In this document: positions 55,001 through 61,650 of the stretch, one piece after another
How positions within the stretch are numbered: the first letter of the stretch is position 1
Layout: each line of letters begins with the position of its first letter
Source: Undaria pinnatifida
Taxonomy: Eukaryota; Sar; Phaeophyceae; Laminariales; Alariaceae
Reading direction: 5' to 3'
Assembly: GCA_012845835.1 (NCBI GenBank)
Contig: JABAKD010000030.1
Coordinates: forward strand, 11,477,715 to 11,541,714
Length of the DNA stretch: 64,000 nt
Notes under the pieces: model-generated
Databases searched by the model: none
Told to the model about the DNA's origin: nothing
What the model saw: the letters and a program-made list of their open reading frames with translations, nothing else
Program-made: the position numbers and the translations under genes

Positions 55001-58000
55001 GGTTAATGAGGATCGTTTCGTGCTGGCCCTCAAAGAATCGACTCTCCGACTATTAATAGTTCGATTTCCAAATAGTTCGATTTCCGTATTTCCAGGAAGG
55101 CTTGTTTATCTTCAAGTTCAACAGGTCAATAGCGCTCATGACTGTCGTGGTCGTGCGGCCGTTCATTTTTGTTTTCTGGGCCCTATCTATTACAGGTGTT
55201 CGCGAGGATGACTCCCGATGATAAGGAGCGCCTTGTGCTGGCCCTCAAAGAGTCTGGGCGGACGTGCATGATGTGCGGGGACGGCGCCAACGATGTCGGG
55301 GCTCTGAAGCAAGCGCAGGTGGGATTTCCGCAAGTATGATAGGACGTGGAGGGGCACAGTGCGAAAGCCAAGCACTTGAGGAACTTTTTTTGAACTTGAC
55401 CGCACACTTGGGGGCATTAACGATGTTGTGATGTTGTTTTTAGAGTTGTTTTAGAGTTGTTTTTAGAGTTATGTGTGGAATAAGTTTTACTGGGGGGGGG
55501 TTAAATGTTGAGAACTATTTCGAGAACTATTTCAAGAACTATTTCGAGAACTATTTCGAGAACTATTTCGAGAACTATTTCGAGACGGTTGCCAACGATG
55601 TAGGTACAGTAGTGGGTGGTCCCTCTATAGTGTCAGTGTATATGTGGTATTAATATGGTATTTACATGTAGTATGTGCACTATAGAGGGAAACAACGGCA
55701 CCATAGCGGCAACCGGCACTACTCCAAATACTGTCATTACTGGCTGCTCCCATCTGTTTCTAGCGAGTCCACAGGCACTACAGCGGGTAACCGGCACTAA
55801 ACCGGCACTACAGAGGAACCTCTACTGTACCTTGATAAAACGGTGACATGTCTGACGTGTGGATTACTCAATCTGTTCGAACAGCAGGGTTGAACCGTTT
55901 TCTCGTCGACATTCAATGCCGGTATTTTCAGGTGGGGGTTGCATTGCTCGGAGGCTTTGGCGACCTGAACGTCGACCGCAAAGCTACCGCTGCTGACGCA
56001 AAGGGGGAGGCTTCGACCGCGCTAGCACTCCAGCCGGCGGATCTGATGAAGATGCGTCCCATAGAGCTGAAGAAGAAGTTGAAGGAAGTAGGCGTTGAGC
56101 TAGCCAAGCATCCGGGAGCGGTAGAGAAGAAGGTGGGCGTGTGTGCATCGAAGGGATGGGGGGGGGGGGGCGCTAGGCCTGTGTTCCCCGAACATCCGAG
56201 AGCGGTAGAGAAGAATGTAGGTGTTTGCAGAAGGGGGGGGGGGGGGGGGAGTTCGGCGAACATCCGCGAGCGGTAGAGAGGAGGGTAGGCATGGATAGGG
56301 AGGGGAGGGGGTGAGGGGAGGTAATCATGCCATCAATGGTCTAACTTACTATCATGGCCGTAGTCTTGAGACCATTGACCCTCGCATCTCTACATCTCTA
56401 CAATGCCGGGACGGAGCACGTCGGGTTTTGCCTACCAGGGAGAAATTGCTTGCACCAGGGGAGAGGTTGTACTCTTTTGTTGTTTCAATGTTTTATCAGT
56501 CGTTTGATGGTTGACCACGCATCCTTTTCGAGACGGAGCATCGCTCCTATATACTCGTCGTAATAGCAACATCTCCAACACTTTGGCGCACATTGCGTTT
56601 TTTCCATCTATTACATGTTTCAATGCTCAGGGGGCAGGTTTAGATTAGCCGAACACCCGGGAGCGGTAGATAATAAGGCAGGCAATTGCAGGGAAGGGGA
56701 GGGGGGGGGGGGGGGGGGGGGGTAGGCTTGTTTTGACTAACTTTACTATCCAGGAGCGATAGTGAAAAAGGTGGGTGTAGGTAGGAAGGGGAGAGGGGGT
56801 AGGCTTTGTGAATGGGTTATGGAGAAAATGTCGTTACAAGTCTAGAGGTCCAATGGGTTCGAACGAAGAGAGGACATATTTGCCGTCAAGGGTATTCTCC
56901 TGACTAGTACTTCATGTTTTTGTTTTTTGGAGATCAATAGTTTTACTCTCCAGCTCAACTCATACATATCGTAAGAGCTTTTGCCCTCAGCGACCTTGTG
57001 GCCAACGAGCAAGCCACAAGTCATGGTCACAAGTATCTAGTCCCTTCTCATCCTCCGGTGCTTGCCGTCATTTTTATCGTGCTTAGGGTTCAGCATTCCC
57101 ACTTGTCGGTTTGGACTGTTGTGTTGTGATGCTGTTGTGATGGTTTGTTGTGATGCTGTTGTGATGGTGCTGGAATGTAGGTTACGGGTAAGGTTAGTGT
57201 TTTTAGGTTTTCTAGAGTACATTGGGTTCTTGTGTGGTCATGCTAAGTTACGATACTACTGGCTTTGAGTGTGTTGGGGACGTGAGGCGTTTTTTCTTTC
57301 TGTATCGTCAGGTTTCCAAGTAGGTGGGATGTTCGAGGGTATTAGGTGCTGGGCATGAAGACGTGACCGGAAATGGGTCACCGTGAATCCTGGGGCTGTT
57401 TCCCCAAAACATTGGCTAGCGTATTTTTTTGTCGTGTAAACTCATGGATTCGCTATTGATTGTGTGCTCACGCATGAATTGACTACGCATGGACTCATCG
57501 AACAGGACCTGGTGAAGCTGTACATGCTAGCTGTACGGAGTGGAGGCAAAGCTTCAAAAGCCGTTATGCCGGGGAATGGAAGTGCTAGTGCTAGCCTAAC
57601 GGACCTCTCCAAGATGACTCCGGCCGAGAAAAAAAAGGAAATGGCGCGACGCAGGGCGCAGGCACAGAAGGAGAAGGCAAGAACATTATTATGCATTATA
57701 CCTGCTATTGCAGTACGTACGCGGCACCGCTTAAGAGTCTTGCTTTGGGTCGGACTCGACCTCTTATGTTCAGTAGGGTGTGCCCAACTCCGGTTGCGGT
57801 GTAGGCAATCATTGCCTTGCATTGCATTGCATTGAATTGCCTTACCTTGCGTTGGCTTGGCTTGGCTTGGGGCGTTAGGTCGTGTGGTCTTGTGTCAAGG
57901 CCGTAGCCGCCATCTCTTCGTCTGTAGGTGTCGAAATTCGAAGCGAATGTGAACATACCTGGTGTGTATCAGCTTTCGGTCTCCATCACTGATGGACCTT

Positions 58001-58682
58001 TGATATCTATGTATGCTGATTGGCTCCTGGTGAATATACTGGTGGACCACTGATGGCTTTATCGCTTTCACGTTTGCTCTCTCACGCCATGCTGCAGGTG
58101 GAGCAGTACCAGAAGCGCGTGGCGGAGCTGACTGCGGCTGGAGAGAGCTGGGCAACGGTCAAGGTAGGGCGTCCGCAACGACGATAAACAATGGCCGCAG
58201 ATAGTTACCAGTATGACTGAAATTATCTACTGTAGCATGTACTATTAGTATTGCAAAAAGACATCCGATTACCAGTCTAATGATAGTCACACTGCTTGTA
58301 TGGTTTTTACTGTATGGACTCTTGTAGGCCGCGTGGGACAAAACTATCTTTTAGGTTTCCTGTGTCGACCATTCGAGGGCGCGTGTGGCAAAACTATCTG
58401 CAACACGCAGGTCTGCTTTGTATGATCGCCTATCATCGCGTGAACACCGTGTACGGTTTTGCTGCGTATTTACTGGTGTGTTCTGTTTCCCCTTCCGTGC
58501 CGATCCCGGCGTTGTCGTTTCAGGCGATAAAAGAAATTTATTCTATGGACGCTCAGAAGGCGAAGGAGATGGCCATGGAGAGGAGAAAGAACGGCACGAT
58601 TGAGATGTCCGCGGCCCGACTGGCATCCATGATGGACGAGGCGGGGGAGGGGGAGGTCGGAGGAGATGTTCCCATGGTCAAG
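42453..58682 (+). CDS. P5A-type P-type ATPase (ATP13A1/Spf1/PDR2 family), 15 exons, both ends missing
   Basis: P5A ATPases sit in the ER membrane and extract misinserted or mistargeted transmembrane helices, using an aspartyl-phosphate cycle. I assembled 1,161 in-frame codons from 15 exons by family conservation and splice sites. Landmarks: LTGES (actuator, exon 3), VLRTGF (exon 5), PPELP (M4, exon 6), DKTGTLT with the phosphorylated Asp (exon 7), KGSPE (nucleotide-binding, exon 9), MVTGD (exon 9) and [12 protein letters not shown] (hinge, exon 11). Introns range from 360 to 1,750 bp. All mapped boundaries except one (intron 2, phase 2) are phase 0. The exon with the start codon and those for the last six membrane helices (about 300 residues, expected to begin with a GDAS segment) are not visible in the window. 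The gene either continues beyond the right edge through a very long intron or is truncated. Confidence 0.92.
43077..43782 (+). other. Intron 1, with dispersed repeat and four acceptor-exon copies
   Basis: 706 bp. 43205-43490 is a copy of the CTG-containing repeat at 26866-27335. 43505-43782 holds a partial and two complete decayed copies of the acceptor and first 65 nt of exon 2 (see the tandem repeat entry). Confidence 0.85.
43505..43850 (+). repeat. 102 bp tandem ladder of the exon 2 acceptor
   Basis: Copies of polypyrimidine tract + cag + ctgttctcc... begin their exon part at 43579, 43681 and 43783 (the functional one), exactly 102 bp apart. A fourth, 5'-truncated copy spans about 43505-43578. 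Copy 43681 would enter the reading frame but meets TAA at 43747-43749. Copy 43579 has a 1 nt deletion. Only the last copy extends into conserved coding sequence. Confidence 0.95.
43783..43955 (+). CDS. P5A ATPase exon 2 (173 nt)
   Basis: Encodes [20 protein letters not shown] and [14 protein letters not shown], the second membrane pair and the start of the actuator linker, ending VFRAG plus two nt of an Arg codon. The donor reads AAG|GCAAGC, a GC donor. Joining to exon 3 restores AGG TGG (RW), matching the conserved R/K-W of the family. Confidence 0.92.
45093..45288 (+). CDS. P5A ATPase exon 3 (196 nt, actuator domain)
   Basis: Reads G + [13 protein letters not shown], then [13 protein letters not shown] and [20 protein letters not shown] is the dephosphorylation motif of the actuator domain, and LLPGD is the usual preceding turn. 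The donor gtatta is at 45289. Intron 2 before it is 1,137 bp. Confidence 0.95.
45289..47036 (+). other. Intron 3, microsatellite-rich
   Basis: 1,748 bp. Contains ctcgagtagtatta repeats (45402-45480), catcatc repeats (45680-45735), and a 14 bp acatacattatcac array (45925-45985) followed by degenerate aatagaaacatta units. TACCTGGTA at 46164-46172. Confidence 0.85.
45330..45351 (+). repeat. Short interstitial telomere-like repeat
   Basis: Three CCCTAA units in intron 3. Similar pairs occur near 42283 and 58806. Too short to mark a chromosome end. Confidence 0.7.
47037..47114 (+). CDS. P5A ATPase exon 4 (26 codons)
   Basis: Reads [12 protein letters not shown] then TLFGGTKLL, the conserved FGGTK strand of the actuator domain, ending in CAG. 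Acceptor gggcag, donor gtatat. Confidence 0.92.
47115..48046 (+). other. Intron 4 with a decayed copy of the exon 4 donor region
   Basis: 932 bp. The exon 4 end plus intron start (about 47097-47150) recurs degenerately at 47232-47290: cgtccaac-gtccag-taaatgcac-ct followed again by a C run. 47648-47770 holds a tandem of gcaacagttagaagtagacg units. Confidence 0.8.
48047..48277 (+). CDS. P5A ATPase exon 5 (77 codons, acidic insert)
   Basis: Begins [20 protein letters not shown], a long Asp/Glu-rich stretch of about 50 residues, longer than in the animal and plant homologues I know. It ends in the conserved [19 protein letters not shown]. Acceptor cgtcag, donor gtacgg. Confidence 0.93.
48699..48968 (+). 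CDS. P5A ATPase exon 6 (90 codons, M3-M4)
   Basis: Begins [14 protein letters not shown], then the membrane helix [25 protein letters not shown] and the M4 helix [20 protein letters not shown]. The P5A signature is PP(E/D)LPxE. Here the final position is Gln (CAG at 48921-48923) instead of Glu. The donor is CAG|GCAAGC, a GC donor, and continuity with exon 7 (KMQ|IFCTEP) is supported by conservation. Confidence 0.95.
48969..50718 (+). other. Intron 6, 1.75 kb
   Basis: Starts GC. Open frames inside it (49688-50086 and 50087-50386) have no recognised domains. 50457-50495 repeats gacctgcttggc. No nested gene is supported. Confidence 0.75.
50719..51048 (+). CDS. P5A ATPase exon 7 (110 codons, phosphorylation site)
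   Basis: [17 protein letters not shown] leads to [15 protein letters not shown], whose Asp is the catalytic phosphoacceptor. Then a Ser/Gly/Pro-rich loop ([18 protein letters not shown]), [12 protein letters not shown] and [13 protein letters not shown]. Acceptor gtccag, donor gtgagg. Confidence 0.96.
51681..51935 (+). CDS. P5A ATPase exon 8 (85 codons, N domain)
   Basis: Begins [11 protein letters not shown], followed by an Ala/Thr/Pro-rich disordered loop. Ends [19 protein letters not shown], the conserved F-S-S-x-LxRMS element of the nucleotide-binding domain. Acceptor ttttcag, donor gtacag. Confidence 0.93.
52802..53155 (+). CDS. P5A ATPase exon 9 (118 codons, N and P domains)
   Basis: Begins [16 protein letters not shown], carrying the nucleotide-binding KGxPE motif. 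Then [26 protein letters not shown] and [18 protein letters not shown] with the TGD motif of the P domain. Acceptor atacag, donor gtacgg. Confidence 0.96.
53156..54100 (+). other. Intron 9 with repeat S and decayed acceptor copies
   Basis: 945 bp. 53215-53360 is a copy of dispersed repeat S. 53590-54100 consists of about six degenerate copies of cgcc-tttccgtggaaacccctggt + acceptor + gtgggcatca, the last being the real acceptor at 54101. Clear copies have their boundary at 53637, 53732 and 53948. Confidence 0.85.
54101..54352 (+). CDS. P5A ATPase exon 10 (84 codons)
   Basis: Begins [20 protein letters not shown] and includes [20 protein letters not shown], the P-domain region before the hinge, ending QYLK. 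Acceptor ttgcag, donor gtgcgg. Confidence 0.9.
54353..55195 (+). other. Intron 10 with a decayed copy of exon 11
   Basis: 843 bp. 54972-55050 resembles the first 70 nt of exon 11 (gtgtt-g-gaggacgactcccg ... gtgctggccctcaaagaatc). Upstream of it, and again near 54745-54790, are weaker copies of the sequence that precedes the true acceptor (atgactgtcgtggtcgtgcgg type). TACCTGGTA at 54590-54598. Confidence 0.85.
54972..55050 (+). pseudogene. Decayed duplicate of P5A exon 11
   Basis: Translates [20 protein letters not shown] where the true exon reads [17 protein letters not shown]. It has small insertions and breaks down after that segment. It lacks the CGDGAND core. Not expected to be spliced in productively. 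Confidence 0.85.
55196..55318 (+). CDS. P5A ATPase exon 11 (41 codons, hinge motif)
   Basis: Begins [19 protein letters not shown] and contains [17 protein letters not shown], the Mg-binding hinge of P-type ATPases. Acceptor attacag, donor gtggga. Confidence 0.96.
55319..55931 (+). other. Intron 11 with a 12 bp tandem array
   Basis: 613 bp. 55511-55586 holds six to seven units of gagaactatttc. 55690-55830 has repeated ccggcactac blocks. Confidence 0.85.
55932..56132 (+). CDS. P5A ATPase exon 12 (67 codons)
   Basis: Begins [12 protein letters not shown], the conserved continuation of the hinge helix. It then runs into a lysine-rich linker, [20 protein letters not shown], ending GAVEKK. This is the variable cytosolic loop before the last membrane block. 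Acceptor ttttcag, donor gtgggc. Confidence 0.93.
56133..57505 (+). other. Intron 12 with four decayed exon 12 donor copies and repeat S
   Basis: 1,373 bp. Copies of the exon 12 end + donor lie at 56191-56223, 56258-56292, 56648-56690 and 56748-56783, each followed by a G run, as is the real one. 56340-56625 is a rearranged copy of repeat S. 57115-57170 repeats tgttgtgatgctgttgtgatgg. Confidence 0.88.
57506..57676 (+). CDS. P5A ATPase exon 13 (57 codons, linker)
   Basis: Reads [20 protein letters not shown] and later [20 protein letters not shown], a basic helical linker. The donor appears to be AAG|GCAAGA, a third GC donor. Support is weaker here because the linker is not conserved, but keeping phase 0 with exon 14 favours it. 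Confidence 0.75.
58098..58163 (+). CDS. P5A ATPase exon 14 (22 codons, linker)
   Basis: [20 protein letters not shown] then VK, a continuing charged helix. Acceptor gctgcag, donor gtaggg. Confidence 0.75.
58524..58682 (+). CDS. P5A ATPase exon 15 (53 codons)
   Basis: [20 protein letters not shown] and later [15 protein letters not shown], ending GGDVPMVK. In homologues the equivalent P-x-V-K is followed directly by LGDAS, so the next exon should start there. None was found before 64000. Acceptor tttcag, donor gtcagc. Confidence 0.85.
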
Positions 58683-59110
58683 GTCAGCCTAACCCCTGTA
58701 CAAGTCCTAGCATCCAGCTGCTAAAATCAACCTTCCCTGTTCTAACTCCCAAGTTATTGTACTAGAATACGTTGACAAGTCGTAAATTCAAGCTACCCTC
58801 TTCTAACCCTAACCCGTACAGGTAAAGCAATTCGATTAGAATGTCGACAAGTCGTAAAATCAACCTACCCTTTCCTACCTCCTAAGGCTATCCTAACGTA
58901 CCGTCAATTAGTTTTACAAACCCTTGAATCAACCTACCCTTTTCTAACTCCTGAATTTTCCTAACGTAACGCCAAATAGCTTTACAACTCCCTAAATCAA
59001 TCTACCCTTTCATAACTCATCAAAATTGTCCTAACGTAACGCCGACCAGGGTTGCTACCCCTTAAATCAACCTACCCTGTCCCAACACCTAATTTTTTTT
59101 CTTGGTGCAA
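58683..59110 (+). repeat. Minisatellite of about 68 bp in intron 15
   Basis: About six units carrying aaatcaacctacccttt-ctaact and cctaacgtaacgcc, divergent toward both ends. It begins right after the exon 15 donor. Confidence 0.85.
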
Positions 59111-59332
59111 GCTGCCCTTTTCTAGCTGCTAAAGTATCCTACATGTAATGCGAAATATATTGTATTACTTTTTTTTGGTACTAAAATTGGTGGTTAGGTA
59201 GTTAAGTTTGTAGGTTTACACCAGGTAGATTTTTTTACTCTATTATTTTTGTTATTACTATACCGGTAGATACTTATTTGTTTGCAACTCCGTTGAAAAT
59301 TAATCTACACTTTTAAAGTCGCAAAATTATCA
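59111..59332. other. AT-rich spacer
   Basis: No gene or repeat recognised. Confidence 0.4.
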
Positions 59333-59980
59333 TATATAAGGATCGGGCGGGGCCGCCGGCTATCGGCGGCCCCGCCCTCCATAATGGTCGCGCGAAAAGG
59401 ACGTGACGTGACTAAGAGAAGGGGGAGGTAATGGACGGTAGGTGCCAAGAGGGCGAGGTACTACATGTATTTGAAACATATACCATTGGAAAATGTGGCT
59501 TTTGTCGGGAGTGGTTTTGCGCACAGGCATATTATGTGAAGGTAGGTGTTGGTGCACTGCATAGAGGAATTGGAAAGACGAAACAAAACGCAAATAAGGA
59601 GGTTGTGTATAGTAGTAGGGAGAACTGTGGTGTTGTGGATAGGCGAGAAATAGACGGGAAGAAAATGGAAAGAAAACCGCGATTGAAAATAATAAATATA
59701 TCGTGGTTGAAACGTAATACATGTAAGGAAAGGTCAATTAGCAAAGTTAGTAGCCAAACCTTTGCTGAATCCGGAGAAGGATTCGGACGGCATGAAATGC
59801 GCCGAGAGCGCTGAAGGGTGGTGGACGAATTCCGTGTGTTTTTTAAGTGGGAAAATATTTCCACAACTGCAGGGAAAATACACACCGTCAATTAGAGCAG
59901 TCAGACCAACTCCCTGACACTAAGTACGCGAAAAATGCAAAACCCACGCCGGAAAGTCAGACCATATCTGCTTCCGTGAT
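59333..59980 (-). mobile_element. Dispersed element R (copy 2), with a strong GC hairpin
   Basis: Inverted copy of 35623-36240. At its end, 59345-59357 (gggcggggccgcc) pairs perfectly with 59365-59377, leaving a 7 nt loop. Copy 1 has only a remnant of this palindrome (atcggcggcccctcc). Confidence 0.75.
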
Positions 59981-60487
59981 GGCAAGCATAAGAAGCTGCG
60001 AAGTTGTAATCCCCAAAGTTCCCGCTGGAAAGTCTTGAGTGCTGAAGACCCAAAGGTTACGCTGAAAAGTCTGAGTACTCAAGCACACTGCGTAGAGACA
60101 GAAGAGAAAAAGGTCGGGAACACGTACACGCACGCTTGTTGGGAGAAACTGTCGAGAGTTGGCAAAGAGAAACAGCGCCAGCACCCTTCATGGTTTTGTC
60201 GAGAGAGGTGAAAGGCTGAAGGGGAAAAGTGTGATGTGTGCGCGCAGCATTCGCGCACTTTTGAACGGAACGCACGTTGCAGAGTCCGTTTATTAACGGA
60301 AAACGAAAAACGGACACATGCGATGGTCCACAGCGTAGCTGCGTAGAAAGAGAAGGCCGAAGCAGCTGCTGCTGTAGATGCTGTACGTGGTACATACCGT
60401 ACATATTACAAGGTTCTCCTTCGGGAGGTGGACACGTGCCTCCCGGGGGCGACGCAAGTCGAATGACTACAACTGATGATGAAGTAT
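59981..60487. other. Spacer, no gene recognised
   Basis: No supported ORF and no repeat was found within it. Confidence 0.35.
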
Positions 60488-60990
60488 TTATGCAGAAGGT
60501 GTATATCGGAGGGATGCGTAGTGGAAAGAATGTGGATAATATAAGATATCACTGACATTTGGAGGAGGAGGGTTGGGATATTGCTGAGGCTCGGTGTGAT
60601 AAGTTATTCGAAAGTCCACTCCGTATAACTGCGTGGCAGCAATTAATTCTACGTTTGTAGCATATGCGTAAGGCTGTGACATGAACTGGAGATACTCTTC
60701 GACACTCGAATATGTAGTAGGTTGAGATCCAGCGACTTCTTCCACAAGTTCTTGATTTGCTCCAGCTAAGATGCTGTCGTGGAAAGTGTTGAAACCTGAT
60801 CCTGGGACAACGGTGTACAAATTGGTTGTGATGTGGGCAATAATATGTGCACGGACGATGTGATGTAAAGCTGGGTTGTTGTGCACACGACGCGAGATAC
60901 ATCTTAATAAACATGCACCATCACCATTCTCGGGAATAATGGACCATTGACCAGAAACCGTGTCAATTGTGAGGGAGAACTCACAGTAAA
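60488..60990 (-). pseudogene. OTU-type cysteine protease fragment (copy 1, catalytic core plus C-terminus)
   Basis: In frame from about 60990 the sequence reads SGQWSIIPENGDGACLLRCI, then NNPALHHIVRAHIIAH, ILAGANQELVEEV, ATNVELIAATQLYGVDFRIT and HYASLRYTPSA, ending at a stop. GDGACLL holds the catalytic Asp-Gly-x-Cys of OTU deubiquitinase-like proteases, and the late HYASL supplies the histidine. The frame lacks an ATG at its start because the N-terminal part is deleted. OTU domains occur in large Helitrons and other transposons, and also in host proteins. Origin undecided. Confidence 0.7.
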
Positions 60991-61650
60991 CTTAGAGTCT
61001 ATGGACTACGTGCTGCTTGCTGGTGGTGCTGCTGACGGAACTTTGCAAGACAAACGGAACTTTTTCGGGCACGTTGGCGTTGTTTGTTCCGTTCAGAAAA
61101 ATATATTGTCTACAACGACAAATTATTCTTTATTATCTACATGACCTTGATTTGCTCCAGCTAAGATGCTGTCGTGGAAGGTGTTGAAACCTGATCCTGG
61201 GATAACGGTGTACAAATTGGTTGTGATGTGGGCAATAATATGTGCACGGACGATGTGATGTAAAGCTGGGTTGTTGTGCACACGACGCGAGATACATCTT
61301 AATAAACATGCACCATCACCAATCTCGGGAATAATGGACCATTGACCAGAATTGTTATTGTTACCGCTATTGTTGTCTTGATCATTTTCGCTGTCTGATG
61401 GGTTTGTATTGCTGTCGCTGCTGTTAGAGGAATCATTGGTGTCAATTTGTTGTTTGTTTTCTGTGTCCAGTATTTTTCCCCGCGTGCTTATACCGATGTT
61501 TGTTGCCGATATGGTCTGTTGTGTGCACATCGTTACTTTTGCTTGGGTTGTGTGGCTACTTTATATCTCTTTATACAGGTTTCGCTACTGCTGTGTGGTA
61601 ACCACCGTGTCAATGGTGAGGGAGAACTCACAGTAATGACATAGTTCACG
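60753..61650. repeat. Direct duplication across the OTU gene
   Basis: 60753-60957 matches 61148-61352, and 60958-61000 (ccgtgtcaat-gtgagggagaa) matches 61608-61650. The first copy therefore lost about 255 bp relative to the second. Confidence 0.88.
61123..61530 (-). pseudogene. OTU-type cysteine protease fragment (copy 2, N-terminus plus catalytic Cys)
   Basis: Starts at an ATG (61528-61530) with MCTQQTISATNIGISTRGK. An Asn/Ser/Asp-rich linker (NDSSNSSDSNTNPSDSEND) is followed by QWSIIPEIGDGACLLRCISR and the domain as far as ILAGANQ. There it leaves the homology and stops after GHVDNKE. The shared 205 bp (60753-60957 and 61148-61352) are nearly identical. One intact gene was evidently split by a duplication: this copy kept the N-terminus, the other the C-terminus. 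Confidence 0.75.
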
